Made by a program: the position numbers and the translations under genes
Notes under the pieces: model-generated
Seen by the model: the letters and a program-made list of their open reading frames with translations, nothing else
What the model was told of the DNA's origin: nothing
Databases searched by the model: none
In this document: piece by piece, positions 22,821 to 30,484 of the stretch
How the letters are laid out: every line of letters begins with the position of its first letter
Position numbering within the stretch: the first letter of the stretch is position 1
Assembly (NCBI RefSeq): GCF_001279525.1
Contig: NZ_LGDY01000140.1
Location: 1-35,890, forward strand
Direction of reading: 5' to 3'
Source: Nocardia sp. NRRL S-836
GTDB lineage: Bacteria; Actinomycetota; Actinomycetes; Mycobacteriales; Pseudonocardiaceae
Length of the DNA stretch: 35,890 nucleotides

Positions 22821-23854
22821 CCACCGATGAGCGGACAACGTTGTCAACTCCGGCGGACGAGCGGCGCACGCCGTTGCTCAAGCGGCTGACCGGCGCCAAC
22901 ACGCTGTGGATCGGCCTGGTGCTGCTGGTGCTGGTCGCGGTGTTCGGCGCGATCCGGCCGGACGCGGTGTTCCAGGTGACCACGCTGCAGTTCCTGCTCG
23001 CGGAGACCGCCGTGCTGCTGGTGCTCTCGGTCGGCATGACGTTCGTGATCATCACGTCCGGCATCGACCTGTCCGTGGGCTCGGTGCTGGTGTTCGCGTC
23101 CGTCGCGTCCGCGCTGGCGATGAACGCGGTGTCCGGCGGTGACGCGACGGGCGCTGGCTGGGGCGTGATCGCGTTCGGCCTGCTCGTCGCACTCGTCAGC
23201 GGCGCGGTGTGGGGCCTGCTGAACGGCCTGCTGATCTCCCGCGCGAAGATCCCGCCGCTGATCGTGACGCTGGGTTCGTTCGGCGCGGCGCAGGGCGCGG
23301 CCCTGTTGCTGAACAACGGTTCCAACGTCTCCGGCATCCCGGACCGGCTGAACCGCACCTTCGGCTCCGGCACGTGGTTCGGCATCCCGAACATCGTGAT
23401 CGTGGCCGCCGTCGTCACCGCACTGGGCGCACTGCTGCTGTCCACCACGCGGTTCGGCCGCTACACCTACGCGGTCGGCTCGAACGAGGAGGCGGCCCGG
23501 CGGGTCGGCATCTCGGTGCGCGGCCACCTGACGAAGGTCTACCTGCTCGCGGGCACCCTCGCGGGCCTCGCGGGCTTCATGGGCAACGCGTTCTTCCGCG
23601 TCGCGGTCGTCACCGGCCACGAGACGGACAACCTGAACGCGATCGCCGCCGTCGTGCTGGGTGGCACGAGCATCTTCGGCGGCACGGGTTCGGTGGTGGG
23701 CACGGTCTTCGGCGTGTTCATCCCGGCGGTGCTGGAGAAGGGCCTCGTGATCATCGGGGTCAGGGAGTTCTGGCAGCCGATCGCCGTGGCGGTCGTGCTG
23801 GTGGCCGCCGTGTGGCTGGACCAGACGCGGCGGCGGGCGCGCAACCAACGTTAG
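22817..23854 (+). CDS. Sugar ABC transporter permease (RbsC/FrcC type)
   Basis: A 345-residue membrane permease of the BPD_transp_2 family with about eight to ten hydrophobic segments. Family motifs include SVGMTFVIITSGIDLSVGSV near the N-terminal third, RTFGSGTWFGIPNIV, GRYTYAVGSNEEAARRVGI (the ATPase-contact loop) and NAIAAVVLGGTSIFGGTGSVVGT. ATG 22817 overlaps the ATPase stop. A second copy of the LacI-type operator lies inside codons 6-10. The start is supported because the first 30 residues are a hydrophilic cytoplasmic tail before the first helix. Confidence 0.92.
   Translation: MTTDERTTLSTPADERRTPLLKRLTGANTLWIGLVLLVLVAVFGAIRPDAVFQVTTLQFLLAETAVLLVLSVGMTFVIITSGIDLSVGSVLVFASVASALAMNAVSGGDATGAGWGVIAFGLLVALVSGAVWGLLNGLLISRAKIPPLIVTLGSFGAAQGAALLLNNGSNVSGIPDRLNRTFGSGTWFGIPNIVIVAAVVTALGALLLSTTRFGRYTYAVGSNEEAARRVGISVRGHLTKVYLLAGTLAGLAGFMGNAFFRVAVVTGHETDNLNAIAAVVLGGTSIFGGTGSVVGTVFGVFIPAVLEKGLVIIGVREFWQPIAVAVVLVAAVWLDQTRRRARNQR
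22834..22845 (+). promoter_or_regulatory. LacI-type operator (site 2, inside permease gene)
   Basis: GACAACGTTGTC, identical to the site at the lacI start, lies 17 bp inside the permease coding region. It may act as an elongation roadblock, as an auxiliary operator for looping, or control an internal promoter. Confidence 0.65.
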
Positions 23855-23871
23855 GGAGAGGTGCTGGACTG

Positions 23872-24846
23872 ATGAAGATCCGCTCCGCAGTGGCCGTCTC
23901 GGCCGCGTTCCTCCTCGCCGCGTGTGGCGGCGGCGGTCAGATCGGTGACTCGGGTTCGGGTGACAAGCCCGCGAACAAGAAGCTGGTGCTGATCCCCGGC
24001 ATCACGGCGGAACCGTTCTACATCTCGATGCAGTGCGGCTTCCAGGACGCGGCGAAGGCCGCGGGCTACGAGTTCGACACGCAGGCGCCCGCCAAGTTCG
24101 ACGCGGCCCAGCAGACCCCGATCGTCACCGGTGTCCTCGCCTCCCGGCCGGCTGCGGTGCTCATCGCGCCGACCGACGACAAGGCCATGGCCGGCCCGAT
24201 GAAGCAGCTCAAGGACGCCGGCATCAAGGTCGTCGAGGTCGACACCAAGCTCCAGGACACCTCGATCGCCGCCTCCTCGATCTCGTCCAACAACGAGCAG
24301 GGCGGCAAGCTGGCCGCGGAGACGCTGAACAAGCTCGCCGCGGGCAAGACCGGCTCGGTCCTCGTGCTGAACACCAAGGCCGGCACCTCCACCACCGACG
24401 CCCGCGCCAAGGGCTTCGAGGAAGCCGTCAAGGCCTACCCGAACCTCAGGTACATCGGCCAGCAGTACACCGACAACGAGCCGGCCACCGCCGCCTCGAA
24501 GGTCACCGCGACCCTGGCGGCGAACCCGGACCTCATCGGTGTGTTCGCCACGAACCTGAACACCGGCGAGGGCGCCGCGACCGGCCTGCGCAACGCCGGC
24601 AAGACGGGCGCGGTCAGCCTGGTCGGCTTCGACGCCTCGCCCAAGCAGGTGCAGGACCTGCAGGCGGGCACCGTGCAGGCGTTGATCGCGCAGGACCCGG
24701 CGACGATCGGCAAGCAGGGCGTCGAGCAGGCGCTGGCGGCGATCGACGGCAAGCAGACCAAGCGCGACATCGAGACCGACCTGGTGGCGATCACCAAGGA
24801 CGACGCCTCGGCCAACTCGAAGTACTTCTACAAGCAGTCCTGCTGA
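23872..24846 (+). CDS. Sugar ABC transporter substrate-binding lipoprotein
   Basis: A 324-residue periplasmic-binding-protein-like lipoprotein (type 1 sugar-binding fold, RbsB/FrcB group). The signal peptide ends in the lipobox LLAAC with Cys18, followed by a Gly/Ser-rich spacer. Binding-fold segments include AEPFYISMQCGFQDAAKAAG, AVLIAPTDDKAMAG, VVEVDTKLQD, DNEPATAASKVTATLAANPD and VSLVGFDASPKQVQDLQAGT. It would capture the sugar outside and deliver it to the permease. The ATG follows a GGGAGAGG ribosome site, 17 bp after the permease stop. It is the last gene of the operon and is followed by a hairpin terminator. Mannose or a mannoside is the inferred ligand. Confidence 0.92.
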   Translation: MKIRSAVAVSAAFLLAACGGGGQIGDSGSGDKPANKKLVLIPGITAEPFYISMQCGFQDAAKAAGYEFDTQAPAKFDAAQQTPIVTGVLASRPAAVLIAPTDDKAMAGPMKQLKDAGIKVVEVDTKLQDTSIAASSISSNNEQGGKLAAETLNKLAAGKTGSVLVLNTKAGTSTTDARAKGFEEAVKAYPNLRYIGQQYTDNEPATAASKVTATLAANPDLIGVFATNLNTGEGAATGLRNAGKTGAVSLVGFDASPKQVQDLQAGTVQALIAQDPATIGKQGVEQALAAIDGKQTKRDIETDLVAITKDDASANSKYFYKQSC

Positions 24847-24864
24847 CGCTGCCCGTTCCGGCTA

Positions 24865-24893
24865 GGGCCGTTCCTCCACGTGAGGGACGGCCC
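24865..24893 (+). terminator. Terminator hairpin after the mannose operon
   Basis: GGGCCGTTCC (24865-24874) pairs with GGGACGGCCC (24884-24893) with one mismatch and a 9-base loop, 18 bp after the binding-protein stop. It closes the lacI-manA-ABC operon. Confidence 0.75.
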
Positions 24894-25039
24894 TTCGCGT
24901 GCCAGCGGAAATGACACACGTCATGCCCTTGTGACCGGTTGGCCTAAGACCAGAGTCGTAGCGAGGGAACACCTTCAGCCGTTGTCCCCCAGCCAGGAAG
25001 GCGGTGGGCTGGGAGCCACGACCGAAGGGGGAACAACCG

Positions 25040-26566
25040 ATGCGCCGGAAGAAGTTAGCGGCCGCACTGGCCGTCGCCACGGCAACATCACTTCTCGTCG
25101 CACCACAGGCGTCCGCGGCACCTGCGCAGACCATCGCCTGGCGGAACTGCTTCACCGAGGTCCCGCCGGAGGCACCGCCGGGCGCGGAACGGCTGGAGTG
25201 CGGCAGCTTCACCGCGCCGATGGACTGGAACCACCCGGACAACGGCAAGACCATCACCATCGCGGTCAGCCGGCTCACCCCGCGCAACGGCACCGCGAAG
25301 ACCACCGTGTTCACCAACCCCGGCGGGCCCGGTGGTGCGGGCCGCACGATGCCGCTGATCTACCTCGACCGGCCGAAGCTCAGCGAGAACGCCGAGATCA
25401 TCGGCATCGACGTGCGCGGTACGGGTGCCAGCAGCAACGTCACGTGCGGCATGTTCGAGACGTTCGGCTCGACCGACCCGCGTGACCGCAGCAGGGCCAA
25501 CCTGGACCTGCTCTACGGGGGCATGGAGCTGCAGGCGAAGTTCTGCCAGGCCAAGAGCGGCGAGCTGGGCAGGCACATCACCACCGAGCAGACCGTGAAG
25601 GACCTCGACCTGCTGCGGCAGCTGCTGGGGCGCAAGAAGGTCAGCTGGCTGGGGTACTCCGGCGGCAGCTGGATGGGCGCGTACTACGCCACCTACTTCC
25701 CGAAGACGCTCGACCGGATCGTGCTCGACTCCAACGCCGAGTTCACCGCGCCCTGGCAGTCGGTGTTCGACGACTGGGGCATGGGCTTCGAACGGCGGCT
25801 GCGCGTCGACTTCCTGCCGTGGGTGGCGAAGTACGACAGCGTGTACCACCTCGGCAAGACCGCCGACGAGGTGTGGCAGAGCTACGAGCGCACCCGCGCG
25901 AAGCTGAACGGGCAGCCGGTCACGTTGCCCGAGGGCACCTACAACGGTGTGGCGCTGGACTTCACGACGCGGGCCGCGCTCTACGCCAAGGGCTCGTTCG
26001 ACGGTGCCGCGACCAAGCTCGCCCAGCTGGCCGGTACCGCGCCGCAGCAGCTCGGCGCACAGGCCAGCTACCCGGACGCCGCCAGCGGCACGCTGTACTC
26101 AGTCCTGTGCAACGACACGCCGTTCCGGGGCGGCCGCGCGTACCTGGAGCGGGACGCCGTGCGGGACGGCGCCAGGTGGCCGTTCTTCGGGCACTACCAG
26201 CTCGCCGGGCCGTGCGCGTTCTGGGACCGGCCGACCGTGAACCTGAAGCAGCCCACCGGGAACGGTGTCGCCCCGACGTTGATGGTGCAGTCGGTGCGCG
26301 ACCCGGCGACGCCGCTCGAAGGCGCGCGGCGGGCCCACCGCGGCTTCCGCGGCTCGGTGCTGCTCACCGTCGAGAACGAGGGTGACCACGGCATCTACGG
26401 CTTCGGCAACGAGTGCGTCAACGACGTCGTCGAGCGCTACCTCGTCGACGGTGTCGCGCCCGCCGCGGACCTGACGTGCCAGGGGGTTCCGCTGCCCGCT
26501 CCCGGTGAGACCGCGCGCAACCCGCTCACGCAGGCACACCGGCTCGCCGCCCAGCTCGGTTGGTAG
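25040..26566 (+). CDS. Secreted S33 peptidase (tripeptidyl aminopeptidase-like), copy 1
   Basis: A 508-residue secreted alpha/beta-hydrolase of peptidase family S33. The signal peptide is MRRKKLAAALAVATATSLLV... with an ASA cleavage site near residue 27. The oxyanion region is TNPGGPGG, the nucleophile Ser207 sits in GYSGGSWMG, the likely acid Asp lies in SVRDPATP and the catalytic His in EGDHGIYG. The C-terminal TAP-type domain ends AHRLAAQLGW. Codon 6 is TTA (25055-25057), rare in such genomes. The AAGGGGGAA ribosome site is 6 bp before the ATG. A CCCAGCC/GGCTGGG hairpin (24988-25013) lies in the leader. It would remove short peptides from N-termini outside the cell. A close paralogue follows after 14 bp. 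Confidence 0.9.
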   Translation: MRRKKLAAALAVATATSLLVAPQASAAPAQTIAWRNCFTEVPPEAPPGAERLECGSFTAPMDWNHPDNGKTITIAVSRLTPRNGTAKTTVFTNPGGPGGAGRTMPLIYLDRPKLSENAEIIGIDVRGTGASSNVTCGMFETFGSTDPRDRSRANLDLLYGGMELQAKFCQAKSGELGRHITTEQTVKDLDLLRQLLGRKKVSWLGYSGGSWMGAYYATYFPKTLDRIVLDSNAEFTAPWQSVFDDWGMGFERRLRVDFLPWVAKYDSVYHLGKTADEVWQSYERTRAKLNGQPVTLPEGTYNGVALDFTTRAALYAKGSFDGAATKLAQLAGTAPQQLGAQASYPDAASGTLYSVLCNDTPFRGGRAYLERDAVRDGARWPFFGHYQLAGPCAFWDRPTVNLKQPTGNGVAPTLMVQSVRDPATPLEGARRAHRGFRGSVLLTVENEGDHGIYGFGNECVNDVVERYLVDGVAPAADLTCQGVPLPAPGETARNPLTQAHRLAAQLGW

Positions 26567-26580
26567 AAGGGGGAGAACGC

Positions 26581-28116
26581 ATGCACCGCAAGAAGATCGC
26601 CGCGGCGCTCGTCGCCGTGACGGCGACATCGCTGCTGGTCGCGCCACCGGCGCAGGCGCGGACGCCGTTCGCCGCGCAGCGGATCGGCTGGCAGCGCTGT
26701 TTCGACCCGGTCCCGCCCGGCTTCCCGCCCGGCGCGGAACGGCTGGAGTGCGGCACGTTCACCGCACCGATGGACTGGAACCACCCCGGCAACGGCAAGA
26801 CGATCACCATCGCGGTCAGCCGCACGCGCCCGAAGACCGGCACGGCGAAGACCACCGTGTTCACGAACCCTGGCGGACCGGGCGGGCCCGGCCGCACCAT
26901 GCCGCTGGTCTTCCTGGACCGGCCGAAGCTCAGCGAGAACGCCGAGATCATCGGCATCGACGTGCGCGGCACGGGTGCCAGCAGCAACGTCACGTGCGGC
27001 ATGTTCGACACGCTCGGCTCGACCGATCCCCGTGACCGCAGCAAGGCCAACGTCGACCTGCTCCACAGCGGCATGGAGCTGCAGGCGAAGTTCTGCCAGA
27101 CCAAGTCCGGCGAGCTCGGCCGCCACATCACCACCGAGCAGACCGTCAAGGACCTCGACCTGCTGCGGCAGCTCCTGGGGCGCAAGAAGGTCGACTGGCT
27201 CGGCTACTCCGGCGGCAGCTGGATGGGCGCCTACTACGCCACCTACTTCCCGAAGACCCTCGACAAGATCGTGCTCGACTCGAACACCCAGTTCACCGCG
27301 CCCTGGCAGTCGGTGTTCGGCGACTGGGGCCTGGGCTTCGAACGGCGCTTCCGCGTCGACTTCCTGCCGTGGGTGGCGAAGTACGACAACGTGTACCACC
27401 TCGGCAAGACCGCCGAGGAGGTGCGGCAGAGCTACGAGCGCACCCGCGCGAAGCTCGCGCAGCAGCCCGTCACGCTGCCGGACGGCACCTACTACCCGGT
27501 CACGCTGGACCTGCTGCTCTTCCGCGGCCAGTACAGCAAGTACTCGTTCGAGCAGACCGCCCAGAGGTTCGCCGAGCTGGCGGGTGCGGTGCCCGCGCCA
27601 CTGACCTCCCAGGCGAGCTACCCGGACGCGCAGACCGCCACGCTGTACACGGTCCTGTGCAACGACACGCCGTTCCGCGGCGGGCGCGGGTACCTGGAGC
27701 GCAACGCCGTGCGGGACGGCGCGAAGTGGCCGTTGATGGGGTACTACCAGATCATGGGGCCCTGCGCGTTCTGGGACCGCCCGAACGTGAACCTCAAGCG
27801 GCCCACCGGGATCGGTGTCCCGCCGACGCTGATGGTGCAGTCCGAACGCGACGCCCCCACGCCGATCGAGGGTGCGCGCAAGGCGCACGCCGGGTTCGCG
27901 GGCTCGCGGATGCTCACGGTCCGGGACGAGGGCGACCACGGCATCTACGGGTTCGACAACGCCTGCGTGAACGACGTCGTCGAGCGCTATCTCGTCGACC
28001 GGGTCACGCCGGCGAAGGACCTGACGTGTCCCGGCGTGCCGCTGCCGGAACCGGGTGCGAGCAAGGCGGGCGTGCTGGAGCAGGCCGGCCGGCTGGCGGT
28101 TCAGCTCGGCTGGTGA
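26581..28116 (+). CDS. Secreted S33 peptidase (tripeptidyl aminopeptidase-like), copy 2
   Basis: A 511-residue tandem paralogue of the preceding gene with the same layout: signal peptide (MHRKKIAAALVAVTATSLLV, cleavage after AQA), TNPGGPGGPGR oxyanion segment, nucleophile Ser210 in GYSGGSWMG, acid region SERDAPTP, and EGDHGIYG histidine. The core is very similar to copy 1; differences concentrate in the cap region (about residues 295-345) that usually shapes substrate choice. The AAGGGGGAGAAC ribosome site resembles that of copy 1, suggesting the duplication included the leader. The codon matching the TTA of copy 1 is ATC here. The 3' end overlaps the convergent lipoprotein gene by 16 bp. Confidence 0.9.
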   Translation: MHRKKIAAALVAVTATSLLVAPPAQARTPFAAQRIGWQRCFDPVPPGFPPGAERLECGTFTAPMDWNHPGNGKTITIAVSRTRPKTGTAKTTVFTNPGGPGGPGRTMPLVFLDRPKLSENAEIIGIDVRGTGASSNVTCGMFDTLGSTDPRDRSKANVDLLHSGMELQAKFCQTKSGELGRHITTEQTVKDLDLLRQLLGRKKVDWLGYSGGSWMGAYYATYFPKTLDKIVLDSNTQFTAPWQSVFGDWGLGFERRFRVDFLPWVAKYDNVYHLGKTAEEVRQSYERTRAKLAQQPVTLPDGTYYPVTLDLLLFRGQYSKYSFEQTAQRFAELAGAVPAPLTSQASYPDAQTATLYTVLCNDTPFRGGRGYLERNAVRDGAKWPLMGYYQIMGPCAFWDRPNVNLKRPTGIGVPPTLMVQSERDAPTPIEGARKAHAGFAGSRMLTVRDEGDHGIYGFDNACVNDVVERYLVDRVTPAKDLTCPGVPLPEPGASKAGVLEQAGRLAVQLGW

Positions 28117-28730
28117 ACGTCCAGCACGGCCTGCACGAAGGTCGTGTACCAGGGGCTCTCGGTGAACAGGGGGCCGGTCTCCTCGCCCACGTAGAGGTCG
28201 ATGTGCCGGTCCCCGCCGAGCCCCGGCGTGAACTCGTCGGTGATCTCCCAGTCCGACGCCGTGAGCTTGCGGCACACGGCGGGGTCCGGGTCCGTGCCCT
28301 CGGGCGTCCGACCGCAGGACACGAGCCTGACCAGTGAGCCCCTCGTCAGCCCGTCGGCGGCCGCCGAGATGAACGGCCGCAACGGCTGCCCGAACGAGTC
28401 GCGCGGTGCCGAGTCGAGCCAGTAGCCCTTGTCGTGTGACCAGTTGAGGTACCGGCCGGACGCCGTCCGGCCGGTGCCCTCGTCCTCCACGGCCTTGGCG
28501 AACGACTGCGGGAACGTGCCGAGCGGCTCGTCGCCGTTCTCGCAGTCGATGACCGGGCACCCGCGCACCGGCACCGCGCGTCCACTGTGGAACGACTCGA
28601 CCGCGGTGTAGTAGACGGTGACCTCCCAGCCGTCCGCCGGCACGGCGGACGCGGACGGTCCAGCCTGGCCGGTGGTACACCCGGCCACAACCAGCACCGC
28701 CCACAACCACCGCACGTGACCTCCCGTCAT
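28101..28730 (-). CDS. Predicted lipoprotein, 3D/double-psi-barrel-like
   Basis: A 209-residue predicted lipoprotein (hydrophobic VRWLWAVLVVAGC, Cys18 if ATG 28730 is used). The mature part has GTGRTASGRYLNWS, SAAADGLTRGSLVRLVSCG and DEFTPGLGGDRHIDLYVGEE, which resembles actinobacterial secreted proteins with a 3D-like double-psi beta-barrel; this is a tentative match and no function is assigned. ATG 28730 overlaps the preceding stop (ATGA), while GTG 28715 has a better ribosome site (GGGAGG) but would give a very short signal peptide. It is the third gene of the operon after the epimerase and deacetylase, which suggests an envelope role linked to them. Confidence 0.65.
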   Translation of the reverse strand: MTGGHVRWLWAVLVVAGCTTGQAGPSASAVPADGWEVTVYYTAVESFHSGRAVPVRGCPVIDCENGDEPLGTFPQSFAKAVEDEGTGRTASGRYLNWSHDKGYWLDSAPRDSFGQPLRPFISAAADGLTRGSLVRLVSCGRTPEGTDPDPAVCRKLTASDWEITDEFTPGLGGDRHIDLYVGEETGPLFTESPWYTTFVQAVLDVHQPS

Positions 28731-30484
28731 CCCGCCATCACGGTGCCGACGGACACGAACGCGTATCCCGCGTTCCGCAGCCCCTGGACGGTCTGCTGCA
28801 GGTACCCGGTACCGAGGTACGGGTGGTAGAAGAAGCTCGCGACACCATCATCGACCACCCTGAGCTGTTGCGCCGTCTTGACGAGATCGGCCGGTAGGCG
28901 GGCGGGGTGGTTGTTGAACGGCTCCGGCTCGACGTTGCCGACCGCCTCCGGTGCCACGACGGAGCCGTAGACGTCGCGGACCAGGTACGGGAAGTACTGG
29001 CCGTAGATCCTGTCGTACCGCGGGGTGCCGGTGCCGCACGCGCCGTTCGGGCAGTAGCCGGCGAAGTACAGGCCGCGGTCGTAGCGCTTGCCGAAGTTCT
29101 GCTGGACCACCTCGTAGTCCACGGCCGACGCGGCGTAGTGCGGCGGCTCGAAGACGGCCGGCTTGGGGAACCCGGCCGCGGCGAGCGCGCTCGTCGCCGA
29201 GCTGATCCGGCCCTGCGCCCACGCGGCCGAGTCACCGGGGACGGGACCGTCGTAGACGACGTTGTCGCTCTCGTCGACGTGGGCCAGGTAGAACTCGAAG
29301 TCGTTGCCGCTGCGGCCGTCGTAGGGGTTGACGAGCGTGCCGAACTGGTGCGTGTAGCCGTGCATCAGGATCGTGCCGCCGCGCTGGACCATGTACTTCA
29401 GCGCGCTGACGACCTGCGGGCGCTGCGCCAGGTTCGCCGCCTCCGGCACGCCGTTGTTGTCGGCGCCGAGCGGGTTCTCGAAGCGCGGGTAGACCGCGAT
29501 GGTGAACGGGATGTTCTGCGACCTCAGGTAGTCGGCGACCGCGCGCAGCTCGCCGGGCTCGGCGTCGGGGCCGACGTCCTCGATGCGCACCAGCGCCCGT
29601 TTGCGGTCCACCAGCGCCGGGTTGGCCACGTGGCTGATCAGGTCGGCGGCGGCCAGGTAGCGGTCGCCGTGGTCGACGTAGCTGAACGGGACCTCGCCGA
29701 TGTAGGTGAGGTTCCTCGACCTCGTGGCCCAGTTGATCGGGCCGGCCGCGGAACCGGTCGCGACCGCGGGCGCCGACGCGATCGACGGGTCGGTGATCGA
29801 GGTGATCATCAGACCGGACGGGGTCGCGAGCGGGCTGCGGCCGAGGTCGGTGTTCTCGTAGCGGACGGTGGTCGCGGCACCGAAGTCGTACTGCACCCAG
29901 GTCCAGCCGTAGGTCGTCCGGAAGCTCGGCGCGCGGGCGGTGAGCTGCCAGATGTTGTGCGCCATCCACAGCACCGGCCTGGAGCCCGCCAGCACGTCGT
30001 CGAGGAACGCCACCGGGATCGGCTCGTCATAGGTGGAGCCGATGTAGATCACGCCGGTGTAGCCGGCGAGCTCCCCGGCGGCGTACGAGGCGACCGGGTG
30101 CATGACGTACGAGCTGCCGTGCGAGGCGAGGTTGCCCGCCTGCACCGCGTACGCCTCGCCCAGCCACGCCCACGGGCCGGTGCTGTCGTAGAGGACCAGC
30201 GTCTTCTGCGTCGACCTCGCGCCGGGCGCGCCGCCGCCGTTCGTGCCGGCCTGCGCCGACGTGCCGAGCACCGTCGAGATCACGCCGGGCTGGGACGTGC
30301 GCTGGGTGGTGCGGCTGCTCGTCGCCGCCGGCCTGGCCGGTGGAGCGGGCGGTGCGGGAAGGACGTTGCCGGCGAGCCCACCGACCCGTTCGGTCAGCGG
30401 GAGCGCCGCCGCCTGAGCGGGCGCGGGGACCATCGAGACAGCGAGGGCGACCCCGGCGGCCACCCTGAGAAGTCCGGCCTTCAT
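28727..30484 (-). CDS. Exported DUF2334 polysaccharide-deacetylase-like protein
   Basis: A 585-residue exported protein when started at ATG 30484, which has a GGAGAGG ribosome site 10 bp upstream and a clear signal peptide (KAGLLRVAAGVALAVSMVPAPAQA). A Pro/Ala/Thr-rich spacer leads to an N-terminal alpha/beta domain (KTLVLYDSTGPWAWLGE; GVIYIGSTYDEPIP), followed by a DUF2334/NodB-like domain: ALVRIEDVGPDAEPGELRAVA (metal-binding Asp region), IPFTIAVYPRFENP, and GTILMHGYTHQFG (HxxxH metal motif). It probably deacetylates or otherwise acts on a polysaccharide outside the membrane. The same reading frame continues upstream without a stop into the epimerase, so a 1002-residue fusion is formally possible. 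The stop overlaps the lipoprotein ATG. Confidence 0.8.
   Translation of the reverse strand: MKAGLLRVAAGVALAVSMVPAPAQAAALPLTERVGGLAGNVLPAPPAPPARPAATSSRTTQRTSQPGVISTVLGTSAQAGTNGGGAPGARSTQKTLVLYDSTGPWAWLGEAYAVQAGNLASHGSSYVMHPVASYAAGELAGYTGVIYIGSTYDEPIPVAFLDDVLAGSRPVLWMAHNIWQLTARAPSFRTTYGWTWVQYDFGAATTVRYENTDLGRSPLATPSGLMITSITDPSIASAPAVATGSAAGPINWATRSRNLTYIGEVPFSYVDHGDRYLAAADLISHVANPALVDRKRALVRIEDVGPDAEPGELRAVADYLRSQNIPFTIAVYPRFENPLGADNNGVPEAANLAQRPQVVSALKYMVQRGGTILMHGYTHQFGTLVNPYDGRSGNDFEFYLAHVDESDNVVYDGPVPGDSAAWAQGRISSATSALAAAGFPKPAVFEPPHYAASAVDYEVVQQNFGKRYDRGLYFAGYCPNGACGTGTPRYDRIYGQYFPYLVRDVYGSVVAPEAVGNVEPEPFNNHPARLPADLVKTAQQLRVVDDGVASFFYHPYLGTGYLQQTVQGLRNAGYAFVSVGTVMAG

Noticed and set aside
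24980..24993. CGTTGTCCCCCAGC upstream of peptidase copy 1 matches the right half of the LacI operator at the lacI start and the bases after it
   Set aside because: Only half of the palindrome is present and a 14-base match by chance is not improbable in 36 kb; a LacI link to the peptidases is not supported.
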